In this document: piece by piece, positions 1-9,107 of the stretch | How the letters are laid out: each line of letters begins with the position of its first letter | Position numbering within the stretch: position 1 is the first letter of the stretch | Assembly (NCBI GenBank): GCA_963752695.1 | Contig: CAVVZB010000002.1 | Coordinates: 806,001 to 870,000, forward strand | Source of the DNA: Bog-113 sp963752695 | Lineage (GTDB): Bacteria > Acidobacteriota > Terriglobia > Bryobacterales > Bryobacteraceae | Direction: 5' to 3' | Length of the DNA: 64,000 nucleotides | Made by a program: the position numbers and the translations under genes | Notes under the pieces: model-generated | What the model was told of the DNA's origin: nothing | Seen by the model: only the letters and a program-made list of their open reading frames with translations | The model's database searches: none

Positions 1-496
1 CGGCCATGGTTTCGTCCCGCCAGTGAATAACTTTCAAAACGCGGCTGGCTTCCGGGTAACTGACTAATCCTAGGTCGGCGGTTTCTTCGATAACGGCCTG
101 GTAGACGCGGGCGGGTTGGAAGTACTCGACGCGGAGTTGGACACCGGGACACAGAGACTGGAATTCGGCGCGCACCCGGGTCATTTCGGTCAGCGCTACC
201 GAGTAAATGGAAGCAATCCGCAGTTCTCCAGCCGGACCTTCCCGGACGCCATCGATGGCGGCTTGAAATTCTTCGGTACGGCGAATGACATCGCGGCAGA
301 AATCCAGGTACAGGCGGCCAGCATCGGTCAGGGTTAACGGGCGCGTACGGCGATCGAGTAGTTGAGTGCCGATGCGGCGCTCCAATTCCTGAATGTGCTG
401 GGAAGCGGCGGACTGGCTAATGCCGTTGGCGGTGGCGCCGCGGCTCAGATTGCGTTGGAGGGCCACGTCGCGGAAGAGCTTACATTCGGGGAACAT
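1..496 (-). CDS. LysR-family transcriptional regulator, N-terminal part (runs off window)
   Basis: The minus-strand frame opens at ATG 496 and stays open to the window edge, so only about 165 residues are visible and the C-terminus is missing. Residues 1-60 form the LysR winged helix-turn-helix: the recognition-helix pattern SQSAASQHIQELERRIG is followed by LLDRRTRPLTLTDAG, the usual wing. The effector-binding domain starts near residue 90 (GELRIASIYSVALTEM). The gene is divergent from gltBD with about 98 bp between the starts. In Bacillus the LysR protein GltC sits divergently next to gltAB and activates it, so a GltC-like role is a reasonable inference from position. The family call is firm; the regulon is not shown. 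Confidence 0.88.
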   Translation of the reverse strand, partial: MFPECKLFRDVALQRNLSRGATANGISQSAASQHIQELERRIGTQLLDRRTRPLTLTDAGRLYLDFCRDVIRRTEEFQAAIDGVREGPAGELRIASIYSVALTEMTRVRAEFQSLCPGVQLRVEYFQPARVYQAVIEETADLGLVSYPEASRVLKVIHWRDETMA

Positions 497-594
497 CCAG
501 GGGAGAGCTTAGCATAAGAAAAACTGATGGAGAAAACCCACAAAAGTTGTTTGGATAATAGTATCGTCGGCTGGTAACCTTATGTAACTCTTTT
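497..594. promoter_or_regulatory. Divergent lysR / gltB control region
   Basis: This 98-bp gap between two divergent starts is AT-richer than its flanks and must hold both promoters. It contains a short dyad, ACAA-AAG-TTGT at 540-550, just upstream of a GGATAATAG stretch. LysR proteins usually bind such partial dyads upstream of their divergent target. No operator consensus specific to GltC could be matched with confidence. Confidence 0.4.
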
Positions 595-3500
595 ATGACG
601 CGCAACGGTCCGCCCGCGGAGCAGGGCCTCTATCATCCCGACCAGGAACACGACGCCTGTGGCATCGGATTTGTGGCGGATGTGAAGGGCCGGAAGTCCC
701 ACGACATCATCACGCGAGGGCTACAGATTCTGTTGAACCTGACGCATCGCGGAGCTTGCGGCTGCGATTCCGAGACGGGCGATGGCGCGGGGCTGCTGGT
801 CCAAATCCCGCACGTTTTCTTTACCCGGGCCTGTAGGGAGCTGGGCTTCGAGCTGCCGGGCGCGGGAGAGTACGGCGTCGGCATGGTTTTTCTTCCGGTT
901 GATCCTCAGCAGCGTCTGGTGTGCGAGGGCATTCTTGAATCGATTGCCCGGGAAGAGGGACTGCACGTTCTTGGCTGGCGTGATTTGCCCGTGGATGGGG
1001 ACGCAATCGGACGGGTGGCGCGCAATTCGCAGCCTTACATCCAACAGGTCTTTCTGAGCGGCCGAGGGCAAGCTCTGGAAGGGGACGCGCTCGAACGCAA
1101 GCTTTACGTGGTCAGAAAGCGAACGGAGAACGCGATTGCGAAATCGGAATTGGCTCACCGTGCCGACTTTTTCGTGCCTTCGCTTTCGAGCCGCACCATC
1201 GTCTATAAAGGTCTGCTTCTGGCCCCGCAGATTGCACGCTTTTACCCGGAGTTGAACGATCCGGAGTTCACCAGCGCGCTTTGTCTGGTGCACCAGCGGT
1301 TTTCGACCAATACGTTCCCGACCTGGCAGTTGGCGCATCCATTCCGCTACATCGCCCACAACGGCGAGATAAATACGTTGCGTGGAAATGTGAATTGGAT
1401 GCACGCGCGGCAATCGATCCTGAACTCGCCGCTCTTCGGGGACGACATCAAGAAGCTGTTTCCGATCAATCCGCCGGGGGGCAGCGACTCTTCGGCTTTC
1501 GATAACGTTCTTGAGCTCTTATCGCAAAGCGGCCGCTCGCTGCCTCATGCCATTTCGATGCTGATACCCGAAGCGTGGGCCGGCAACGAGTACATGGAGG
1601 CAGAGAAGCGCGCGTTCTACGAATATCACTGCTCCTTGATGGAGCCGTGGGATGGACCTGCGGCGATTGCGTTTTCCGATGGGCGCGTCATCGGGGCCAC
1701 GCTCGACCGGAACGGTTTGCGTCCGGCGCGATATCTGATCACTCACGACGATTTGATCGTGATGGCGTCAGAGTCAGGCGTGCTCCCGGTGAAACCGGAA
1801 GAGGTGCGGCTGAAGGGAAGGCTGCAACCCGGCAAGATGCTGCTGGTGGATCTGGTGGCGGGACGAATTGTCTCCGACGCGGAACTCAAGCAGGGGCTGG
1901 CGGCGCGTCAGCGGTACGCGGAGTGGCTGGGGAAATATCAAGTCTCGCTGGATCAGCTACCTGCGCCGGCGCGAGTGCAAGGTTCCGACCACTCGACCAT
2001 TCTGCGGCGGCAGCGGGCGTTCGGTTACACCGATGAAGACTTACGGTTATTGATGACTCCCATGGCGACGTCTGGGGAGGAACCGATCGGCTCCATGGGG
2101 ACCGACACGCCGCTCGCGTGCCTGTCCGACAAGCCGCAGCCGCTGTTCAATTATTTCAAGCAGTTATTCGCCCAGGTAACTAACCCGCCGATCGATCCGA
2201 TCCGGGAAGAGATGGTGATGTCTCTGGTCAGTTATATCGGGACGGAGCGCAACATTCTGGATGAGACTCCCGAGCACTGCCACACGTTAAAGTTACCGCA
2301 TCCCATACTGACCAACCGGGACTTGGAGAAGCTGCGGCGACTGTCGCAAGGCGACTTCCTGGCAATGACGCTGCCGACTTTGTTTCGGGCCGAGGACGGC
2401 GCCAAGGGATTAGGGCGTGCACTCGATGATTTAAGCCGCAGCGCCTCTCGCGCGATGCGCTCCGGGTATACGCTGCTGATTCTTTCCGACCGCGGCGTGG
2501 ACGCCGACTATGCCCCGATCCCCAGCCTTTTGGCGCTGGCCGCGGTTCATAACCACTTAGTGCGTGAGGAAACCCGCACGCAAGTTGCGCTGATTATCGA
2601 ATCGGGTGAGCCGCGGGAAGTAATGCACTATGCGCTGCTGATCGGTTATGGGGCCAGCGCAGTGAATCCATACCTGGCGTTTGAGACGCTGGAAGATCTG
2701 GTGATCGACAAGTTACTTCCAGAGACACTTACTTTCGAAAAAGCAGCCGGGAACTATATTAAGTCGATTAACAAGGGTCTGTTGAAGATCTTCTCCAAGA
2801 TGGGGATATCTACTCTGCAGAGTTATCGCGGGGCACAGGTCTTCGAAGCGATAGGACTGAATAAGGAATTGATCCGGCAATACTTCACGGGGACTCCGTC
2901 GCGAATTGAAGGAGTGGGGCTGGACGTCATTGCGCGCGAGGCGGTAATGAAGCACGAGTTTGCTTATGAGCCCATCGGGGAAGCGGACCCTGAACTTGCC
3001 ATTGGCGGGAATTACCAGTTCCGAACCCGGGGCGAATACCATCTCTACAATCCCGATACGCTCAGCAAACTGCAGCACGCGGTGAGGCAGAACAGCTTCG
3101 AGACTTTCCAGCAATACGCCGATTCGGTCGACGGGCAAGCTGAACATCTTTGCACGCTGCGCGGGTTGATGCAGTTCAACTACACGAGCAGCGTTCCGTT
3201 GAGTGAAGTGGAGCCGGCGTCGGAAATCGTCAAGCGCTTCGCGACGGGGGCCATGTCGTTTGGTTCCATCAGCAAGGAAGCTCATGAGACGCTCGCAATC
3301 GCGATGAACCGCATGGGTGGGCGTTCGAACACAGGCGAGGGCGGGGAAGATGAACAGCGGTTTGGCGGCAACCGGCGGAGCGCGATCAAGCAGGTGGCAA
3401 GCGCTCGGTTCGGGGTTACAGCGAATTACCTAGTAAACGCCGACGAGTTACAGATCAAGATGGCGCAAGGAGCCAAGCCGGGCGAAGGCGGGCAACTGCC

Positions 3501-5163
3501 GGGTCATAAGGTGGATGAAGTTATCGCCAAGGTCCGGCACTCGATTGCGGGTGTGGGCTTGGTGTCTCCGCCGCCCCATCATGACATTTATTCGATCGAA
3601 GATCTTTCGCAGCTTATTTTCGATTTGAAGAATGTAAACCCGCAGGCGCGGATCGCGGTGAAGCTGGTCGCCGAGGTGGGCGTGGGCACGGTTGCCGCGG
3701 GCGTGTCGAAGGCGCACGCGGACGTCATTCTGATCAGCGGTCATGATGGGGGCACGGGCGCTTCTCCGCTGACCTCGTTGAAGCACGCTGGGGTTCCTTG
3801 GGAACTGGGGCTGGCCGAGGCGCAACAGGTGCTGGTAATGAACGATCTGCGCGGGAGGGTGGTTCTGCAGGTAGATGGAAAGCTGCAGACCGGCCGTGAT
3901 GTGGTGATAGCCGCGCTGTTGGGGGCCGAAGAGTTCGGCTTTTCGACGGCGCCTCTGGTAGCGCTGGGCTGCATCATGATGCGGAAGTGCCACTTGAATA
4001 CCTGCCCGGTGGGTATCGCGACTCAGGATCCCGTGCTGCGCGCCAAGTTCAATGGCCAACCGGAAGACGTGATCAACTTCTTCTTTTTCATTGCGGAACA
4101 GATGCGGCACTTCATGGCCAAGCTGGGGTTCCGAACGGTGCAGGAGATGATCGGGCGTGTCGACCGGCTGAGTTTTCAGGCGGCCCCGGCGCACTGGAAA
4201 GCAAAAGGACTCGATTTTTCAACGATCTTGTATTATCCGCCGACGCCGGGCAGGGTGGCGCGGCGTTGGGTGACCGGTCAGGATCATGGCCTGGATCAGG
4301 TGATGGATTATGCGCTGATCGACCATGCGCGACCGGCGATCGAGCACGGGATCAAGGTGGAAATGCAGCTGCCGATCCGCAATGTCCATCGCACGGTGGG
4401 CGCCATGCTTTCTGGTGAGATCGCGCGGCGTCATGGATCGAAAGGCTTGCCGGATGACACGATCCGGTTCCGCTTTGAAGGCTCCGCGGGCCAGAGTTTT
4501 GGGGCATTCCTGGCCAAGGGCGTGACTTTGGAACTGGAAGGCGACTCTAACGACTACGTGGGCAAGGGACTTTCCGGCGGGCACATCATCATCTATCCGC
4601 CGCGCTCGTCCACTTTCCTGCCGGAACAGAACATCCTGATCGGGAACGTCGTGCTGTACGGCGCTACCAGCGGCGAGGCGTTCTTTTGTGGAAAGGGCGG
4701 AGAACGGTTCGCGGTTCGCAACTCTGGGGCTACGGCGGTGGTGGAAGGTTTGGGCGATCATGGGTGCGAGTACATGACCCGCGGCTTGGTGATTGTGCTT
4801 GGAAAGACGGGCCGCAACTTTGCTGCTGGCATGTCGGGCGGTTTGGCCTTCGTGCTGGATGAAAAGAACGACTTTGCGGATCAGCGCTGCAATCGCGCGT
4901 CGGTGGACCTGGAGCGCGTCTTCGATCCCGAGGATCAACACCTGTTGCGCCGGTATATCACGCGCCACTGGGAGGCCACGGCGAGCCCGCGCGCCCAGCG
5001 AGTGCTTGCGAACTGGAACGAAATGCTTCCGCGGTTCTATAAAGTGTTCCCCAAGGAATACAAGCGCGTTTTGTTACATGCCGCGCAGAAACAGGCGGCC
5101 CAGGGGATTTTGACGGGCGCGTCCGTGGCAGCTGCGGTCGGACGGGAGGCTCTGCTTGCCTAA
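595..5163 (+). CDS. gltB: Glutamate synthase (NADPH) large subunit
   Basis: The alpha subunit of GOGAT transfers the amide nitrogen of glutamine to 2-oxoglutarate, giving two glutamates. Its 1522 residues match the family length. A 21-residue propeptide precedes Cys22 (HDACGIGF), the N-terminal nucleophile of class II glutamine amidotransferases exposed by processing. The amidotransferase domain covers about 22-430. The FMN-binding synthase domain lies at about 850-1210 and contains GEGGEDEQRFGGNRRSAIKQ. The 3Fe-4S cysteines are C1126, C1132 and C1137 (C-x5-C-x4-C). The C-terminal GXGXG beta-helix domain follows (about 1270-1460). ATG 595 is the only sensible start. The gene overlaps gltD by 8 bp, consistent with translational coupling of the two subunits. 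Confidence 0.97.
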   Translation: MTRNGPPAEQGLYHPDQEHDACGIGFVADVKGRKSHDIITRGLQILLNLTHRGACGCDSETGDGAGLLVQIPHVFFTRACRELGFELPGAGEYGVGMVFLPVDPQQRLVCEGILESIAREEGLHVLGWRDLPVDGDAIGRVARNSQPYIQQVFLSGRGQALEGDALERKLYVVRKRTENAIAKSELAHRADFFVPSLSSRTIVYKGLLLAPQIARFYPELNDPEFTSALCLVHQRFSTNTFPTWQLAHPFRYIAHNGEINTLRGNVNWMHARQSILNSPLFGDDIKKLFPINPPGGSDSSAFDNVLELLSQSGRSLPHAISMLIPEAWAGNEYMEAEKRAFYEYHCSLMEPWDGPAAIAFSDGRVIGATLDRNGLRPARYLITHDDLIVMASESGVLPVKPEEVRLKGRLQPGKMLLVDLVAGRIVSDAELKQGLAARQRYAEWLGKYQVSLDQLPAPARVQGSDHSTILRRQRAFGYTDEDLRLLMTPMATSGEEPIGSMGTDTPLACLSDKPQPLFNYFKQLFAQVTNPPIDPIREEMVMSLVSYIGTERNILDETPEHCHTLKLPHPILTNRDLEKLRRLSQGDFLAMTLPTLFRAEDGAKGLGRALDDLSRSASRAMRSGYTLLILSDRGVDADYAPIPSLLALAAVHNHLVREETRTQVALIIESGEPREVMHYALLIGYGASAVNPYLAFETLEDLVIDKLLPETLTFEKAAGNYIKSINKGLLKIFSKMGISTLQSYRGAQVFEAIGLNKELIRQYFTGTPSRIEGVGLDVIAREAVMKHEFAYEPIGEADPELAIGGNYQFRTRGEYHLYNPDTLSKLQHAVRQNSFETFQQYADSVDGQAEHLCTLRGLMQFNYTSSVPLSEVEPASEIVKRFATGAMSFGSISKEAHETLAIAMNRMGGRSNTGEGGEDEQRFGGNRRSAIKQVASARFGVTANYLVNADELQIKMAQGAKPGEGGQLPGHKVDEVIAKVRHSIAGVGLVSPPPHHDIYSIEDLSQLIFDLKNVNPQARIAVKLVAEVGVGTVAAGVSKAHADVILISGHDGGTGASPLTSLKHAGVPWELGLAEAQQVLVMNDLRGRVVLQVDGKLQTGRDVVIAALLGAEEFGFSTAPLVALGCIMMRKCHLNTCPVGIATQDPVLRAKFNGQPEDVINFFFFIAEQMRHFMAKLGFRTVQEMIGRVDRLSFQAAPAHWKAKGLDFSTILYYPPTPGRVARRWVTGQDHGLDQVMDYALIDHARPAIEHGIKVEMQLPIRNVHRTVGAMLSGEIARRHGSKGLPDDTIRFRFEGSAGQSFGAFLAKGVTLELEGDSNDYVGKGLSGGHIIIYPPRSSTFLPEQNILIGNVVLYGATSGEAFFCGKGGERFAVRNSGATAVVEGLGDHGCEYMTRGLVIVLGKTGRNFAAGMSGGLAFVLDEKNDFADQRCNRASVDLERVFDPEDQHLLRRYITRHWEATASPRAQRVLANWNEMLPRFYKVFPKEYKRVLLHAAQKQAAQGILTGASVAAAVGREALLA

Positions 5164-6562
5164 ACCGACTGGTTTTTTGGAGTACGCGCGCGAGGTTCCG
5201 GCTCGGCGCCCAGTGCCGGAGCGCATCAACGACTGGTTTGAAATCTACCAACCGTTTCCCGAGGAGAAAGTCCGCATCCAGGGTGCCCGCTGCATGGATT
5301 GCGGGGTTCCTTTTTGTCACACCGGCTGCCCGGTGAACAATTTGATTCCAGACTGGAACGATTTGGTACATGCGGGGCGTTGGAAGGAGGCGCTCCGAAC
5401 TCTCCACGCCACCAACAATTTCCCAGAATTTACCGGACGGATCTGCCCGGCGCCTTGCGAAGCCGCGTGCGTGCTGGGGATCAACGATCCGCCGGTATCG
5501 ATCAAGCTCATCGAGAAATCGATTGTGGATCGCGGTTTCGAAGAAGGCTGGATTGTGCCGGAGCCGCCTCGAATGCGCACGGGGAAACGGGTAGCGATCA
5601 TCGGCTCGGGTCCGGCGGGCTTGGCAGCGGCGCAGCAACTTTGCCGGGCAGGGCATTGGGTCACGGTGTTTGAAAAGTCGGACCGTCTGGGGGGCCTGCT
5701 GCGATACGGCATCCCGAACTTCAAGATGGAAAAGCATCTGGTGGACCGGAGGCTGGCGCAATTGTCAGCCGAGGGGGTCGATTTTCTGACACGGCAGCAC
5801 GTGGGAGAAAACGTGGACGTGCGCGATCTGAAGCGCGATTTCGACGCGGTGCTGATTGCCATCGGGGCCGAGGCTCCGCGAATCTCGAAAGTTCCAGGAA
5901 CGGATCTAGGCGGCATCCATTACGCGATGGATTACCTGACCCAGCAAAATCGTGTTTGCGAGAAGGACTCGGTGCCCGGCCAGATTACCGCGACTGGGAA
6001 GCGGGTGGCGATTATCGGCGGGGGAGACACGGGTGCCGACTGCCTGGGCACCGCACATCGCCAGCACGCGAAATCCATCCATCAACTCGAATACAAAGAC
6101 GCGCCGCCAAATACGCGCGATCCGTCAACGCCATGGCCGCTATGGCCGATGCAGTTGCGGACTGAAAGCTCGCATGAAGAAGGCGGGTACCGCGAGTGGG
6201 CCGCTATGACACTTGGCTTTGCCGGTGACTCCAGCGGCCAAGTGAAGCAGTTACATGGCATTCGAGTTGGACCGAAACCGGAGCAGCGGCATATTCCCGG
6301 AACGGAATTCGTCCTAGATGTAGATTTGGTGCTGATCGCGGCCGGCTTTACGGGGCCGGTGCAAAAGGGCGTACTGGAAAAACTAGCGGTGACGCTCGAT
6401 GCACATGGGAACGTGGCTGTCGATGAGCATTCGATGACCGGCGTGCCGGGGGTCTTTGCAGCCGGCGACGCCAAGCGCGGGCAGTCTCTTGTTGTCTGGG
6501 CAATCGCGGAAGGGCGGCGAGCGGCCGACGGAATCAGCCGCTACCTGGCTACGGGAAACTAG
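5156..6562 (+). CDS. gltD: Glutamate synthase (NADPH) small subunit
   Basis: The beta subunit passes electrons from NADPH through FAD and iron-sulfur clusters to GltB. It starts with TTG inside the end of gltB. The N-terminal domain carries the cluster cysteines CMDCGVPFCHTGCPVNN (about 43-60) and further ones in CPAPCEAACV. An FAD dinucleotide fold lies near residue 145 (VAIIGSGPAGLAAAQQL), and a second fold for NADPH near 282 (VAIIGGGDTGADCLG). The C-terminal FAD contact GVFAAGDAKRGQSLVVWAI is present. At 468 residues it has the normal length. It converges on the S41 protein gene with a 4-bp overlap of coding ends. Confidence 0.97.
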   Translation: MPKPTGFLEYAREVPARRPVPERINDWFEIYQPFPEEKVRIQGARCMDCGVPFCHTGCPVNNLIPDWNDLVHAGRWKEALRTLHATNNFPEFTGRICPAPCEAACVLGINDPPVSIKLIEKSIVDRGFEEGWIVPEPPRMRTGKRVAIIGSGPAGLAAAQQLCRAGHWVTVFEKSDRLGGLLRYGIPNFKMEKHLVDRRLAQLSAEGVDFLTRQHVGENVDVRDLKRDFDAVLIAIGAEAPRISKVPGTDLGGIHYAMDYLTQQNRVCEKDSVPGQITATGKRVAIIGGGDTGADCLGTAHRQHAKSIHQLEYKDAPPNTRDPSTPWPLWPMQLRTESSHEEGGYREWAAMTLGFAGDSSGQVKQLHGIRVGPKPEQRHIPGTEFVLDVDLVLIAAGFTGPVQKGVLEKLAVTLDAHGNVAVDEHSMTGVPGVFAAGDAKRGQSLVVWAIAEGRRAADGISRYLATGN

Positions 6563-7773
6563 CTCTTTTTGCTAACGACTTCGACGGCCTTCTTGAGAAG
6601 AAGGTCCTCGGTAGCTTTGGGCTCACCCTGCGCGGCAACCGGCTCGCCGTCTTCGTCGACCTCGCCCATCGCGTCTGGCTCGGCAACGAGTTCGTTCGGA
6701 ACCACGCCGTTATCCTGAATTGCTTTTCCGTCCGGGCCGTAGTACTTGGCCACGGAGAGAATCACCGCCGAACCGTCGTCCATGGTGATGGTGTGGCGCA
6801 CTGACGCATCGCCGTAGGTACGCTCGCCAACGACGTCCGCGCGCTTCTCTTGAGATAGGGCGGCGGCGGCTACTTCCGCTCCGGCAGCGGTGCCACGATT
6901 TGTGATGATCACAAGCGGGAGGTTCCAGACCTGTTTCTGGGCCTGCGCAACGTAATCATGTCGCGCCGACTTCTGCCCCTGCGTGTAGGCGATCAGGCCG
7001 CCGCCGAGAAACAAGTTCGCCAGATCGACGCCCGGGTCGGCATCGCCCGCGCCGCAACTCCGCAAATCCAGAACCAATCGTTTCGCGCCCTGCTTCTGGA
7101 GATTCCTGATCGCGGTCGCGACTTCGGCCACGCGACTCCCCGTCAAAACGGCTGGGCGGACATAGGCAATCTGGTCAGGCAGCATCTTCGATTCGACGGG
7201 CAGATTAGCGGGCGCCGCGCGCGTCAACGTGACTTTCACCGGTTCCGGCTTCCGCTTCAATACAGTAAGATCGATATCCGTGCCTACCTGGCCGCGTAAT
7301 AGCAGGGACGCATAAGCCAAGGGCATATCGCGGGTTGCGACGCCTTTGATGGTCTCGATCATGTCGCCAGTGGTGAGGCCCGCCTTAGCCGCTGCCGAGC
7401 CCGGGATTACGTCGACGATCGCGATGTAACCGTACTTCTTGGACAGCACCATACCGACGTCGCCACGGAAGTTGTCGAAATTCTTCAGATACTCTTTGTA
7501 CTGGTCGGAGTTCAGATAGCTGGCAAATGGGTCGATCGATTCCAACAACCCGTTCACCGCGCCGAGCGTGACCGTTTTCATGTCCGGCTCTTCCACGTAA
7601 TCGCTTTTGATGTGGGCGAGCACTTCCGTGTAGACACCGAGGTGCCGATAGACCCCAGCGGGCGTATTGTCGGTGGCCGGGGTGGCTCCTTTACCTACAA
7701 CGTTGCCCAAAATCAGAAGCAGGACCAGAAACGTGGACGACACTACCACCAGGTATTTTGCGCGGCTGTTCAT
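6559..7773 (-). CDS. S41-family (C-terminal processing protease-like) protein lacking the Ser-Lys dyad
   Basis: About 404 residues from ATG 7773, with an N-terminal hydrophobic anchor (YLVVVSSTFLVLLLILG), an N-terminal helical segment with SIDPFASYL, a PDZ domain (about 95-180, GYIAIVDVIPGSAAAKAG) and an S41 domain. Active CtpA-type proteases have a serine in G-[ST]-A-S-A-S-E and a lysine in ERTFGKGSVQ. Here the corresponding stretches read NRGTAAGAEVAAAAL and GERTYGDASVRH, so Ser is replaced by Ala and Lys by Asp. The fold is kept but classical catalysis is not expected. The protein is probably periplasmic and inner-membrane anchored. An upstream in-frame TTG at 7809 would add 12 residues; ATG 7773 directly precedes the signal anchor and is preferred. 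Confidence 0.88.
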   Translation of the reverse strand: MNSRAKYLVVVSSTFLVLLLILGNVVGKGATPATDNTPAGVYRHLGVYTEVLAHIKSDYVEEPDMKTVTLGAVNGLLESIDPFASYLNSDQYKEYLKNFDNFRGDVGMVLSKKYGYIAIVDVIPGSAAAKAGLTTGDMIETIKGVATRDMPLAYASLLLRGQVGTDIDLTVLKRKPEPVKVTLTRAAPANLPVESKMLPDQIAYVRPAVLTGSRVAEVATAIRNLQKQGAKRLVLDLRSCGAGDADPGVDLANLFLGGGLIAYTQGQKSARHDYVAQAQKQVWNLPLVIITNRGTAAGAEVAAAALSQEKRADVVGERTYGDASVRHTITMDDGSAVILSVAKYYGPDGKAIQDNGVVPNELVAEPDAMGEVDEDGEPVAAQGEPKATEDLLLKKAVEVVSKKS

Positions 7774-7868
7774 TTGAAGGGGAAGCTCCGACTGCCTAAA
7801 TTGTAACAACTGGGGTGCTAATTGGGTTGGACGCTGCGGAATGGCTTCCGGTTGCCCGGAGTGCCAGA

Positions 7869-8204
7869 TTACGAAGTTTCGCCTGGCTGTTCGGACAGAT
7901 CGTCGTCTTCTTCGCCAAGCTCTTCGTACTCCATGACCATGCCGCTATTCACCAGCGCGTCTTTGAATTCTTGCTGGGCATTCTCGGCAACGTCGAAATC
8001 CCACACTTCCGTGCCAAGGGAGAGGAAATCGTCATCCTCTTCCATGCTTTCTTCATTGTGGAGGTTGTCCGGCTCAATCGTTTCCACTACGGTGCTGTCC
8101 AGGACCACGCCGTCCGCCACATTAAGAAAGGTGACCGGGGCATCGGAACCTTCGCCCTGCTGGTTAAATCGCTTTCGGAAACTGACTCGGTAAGTGACGC
8201 TCAT
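7869..8204 (-). CDS. Hypothetical acidic small protein
   Basis: A 111-residue protein with no family I recognise. The N-terminal third is basic and beta-like (SVTYRVSFRKRFNQQGEG). The middle reads VADGVVLDSTVVETIEPDNL. The rest is strongly acidic (EESMEEDDDFLSLGTEVWDF and EELGEEDDDLSEQ). There is no signal peptide or membrane segment, so it should be cytosolic. It heads a run of three small minus-strand genes with the two zinc-ribbon proteins. The coherent composition and good codon use argue that it is real; the function is unknown. Confidence 0.65.
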   Translation of the reverse strand: MSVTYRVSFRKRFNQQGEGSDAPVTFLNVADGVVLDSTVVETIEPDNLHNEESMEEDDDFLSLGTEVWDFDVAENAQQEFKDALVNSGMVMEYEELGEEDDDLSEQPGETS

Positions 8205-8237
8205 TGTGCCTGAGGTGAGCAGTTTCGCTGCCGAACA

Positions 8238-8453
8238 CTACTCTTGAGCGGGCATCTGCTGCTCGATATCACGCCAAGCGCTGATCTTCAACCGGCGGCA
8301 GACCCAACACATTTGCTCGACCGATCCGGAATGGGTATCGGACCCACAGATTGTGCAGTGGATCATAGCGACGGCTGGTTCGACGTCAGCGGCGGGGCCG
8401 TCACCTGGCAGGGCGGGCGCGGGGTTTTTTCGAGATGCTGAAATCTTTCTCAT
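8238..8453 (-). CDS. Small zinc-ribbon-like protein
   Basis: About 71 residues from ATG 8453. An in-frame GTG at 8480 would add nine residues. Two cysteine pairs, CTICGSDTHSG and MCWVCRRLK, are spaced like a zinc ribbon (C-x2-C-x14-C-x2-C). The N-terminus is basic and proline/alanine-rich (RKNPAPALPGDGPAADVEP), probably disordered. It precedes a helix with W and acidic residues at the C-terminus. It lies next to another C-x2-C protein on the same strand. No specific role can be assigned. Confidence 0.55.
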   Translation of the reverse strand: MRKISASRKNPAPALPGDGPAADVEPAVAMIHCTICGSDTHSGSVEQMCWVCRRLKISAWRDIEQQMPAQE

Positions 8454-8527
8454 TACAAAAACGGTCTCCCTCACTATCACAGATCCCAGCAGTCTCTACA
8501 ACCGAAACCGTTACAAAGGACAAAAAA

Positions 8528-8725
8528 TTAAGCGGCCTGGGGAACGTGCATCACAATGCCGGCGTCGATGGAGCCGGAGCAGCGCGGGCACTTTTGTCCG
8601 GCTACCACGGCCGAGCGTTTGCCGTTGGTTCGAACAACAACGTCTACCGTGTGCGTGCAGATGGGGCAATACACTCGGCCATTCGCGGTGCGGATTTCAA
8701 CCGGCGGATTCGGGGTCTTAGTCAT
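8528..8725 (-). CDS. Small zinc-ribbon protein
   Basis: The start at ATG 8725 is fixed by a strong Shine-Dalgarno (AAAGGAG) 8 bp upstream. The 65-residue product begins MTKTPNPPVEIRTANGRVY and has two C-x2-C knuckles, CPIC and CPRC, about 27 residues apart, with beta strands between (VDVVVRTNGKRSAVVAGQ). This is a typical single zinc ribbon, similar in design to rubredoxin-like or transcription-associated ribbons, but no family can be named. It is followed on the same strand by a second cysteine-pair protein. Confidence 0.65.
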   Translation of the reverse strand: MTKTPNPPVEIRTANGRVYCPICTHTVDVVVRTNGKRSAVVAGQKCPRCSGSIDAGIVMHVPQAA

Positions 8726-8776
8726 TGGGTACTCCTTTGAAACTCTCGTAACACCTGAGAAGACGCGGCAGCGCAA

Positions 8777-9107
8777 GCAATGGTTCTGACAAATTGAAAA
8801 GTTTTGTGCAAACTCGTGGAAATGCGACGATGGCGGCAGTCCGCCCCGAGTGCGGGCGGCCCGAGACGCTTAATAACAAGATCTTGGAAGCAGTGCGGAA
8901 TTAATCCGGGGGCCGACGATGACGCAAAGTACCAAGACCGGAAGGAAAGCTCTGATGGCAATGGTATTTCGTTTCAGTTCGAATTACTATTGACGCGCGC
9001 TTGGCTCTTAGTTTCTTTGGCTTGGGTGGCCTTCGCCTTGTGGGGCGGCATTCGGATGGACGATCCGGGTGATCGGTTCATGGCCGGGCTAACCTTCTTG
9101 ATCTAGC
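8777..9107. other. Gap with a possible truncated membrane-protein remnant
   Basis: No convincing gene lies here. A plus-strand frame ending at the stop before 9107 encodes a hydrophobic stretch (AWLLVSLAWVAFALWGG) followed by IRMDDPGDRFMAGLTFLI. This looks like the N-terminal part of a small single-pass membrane protein. It has no good in-frame start or ribosome binding site near the hydrophobic part. It may be a decayed gene next to the broken VCBS gene. Confidence 0.3.

Noticed and set aside
3448..4968. Long antisense reading frames (about 250 codons each) on the minus strand of gltB
   Set aside because: They lie opposite well-conserved gltB domains, lack motifs and ribosome sites, and are expected from GC-rich codon bias.
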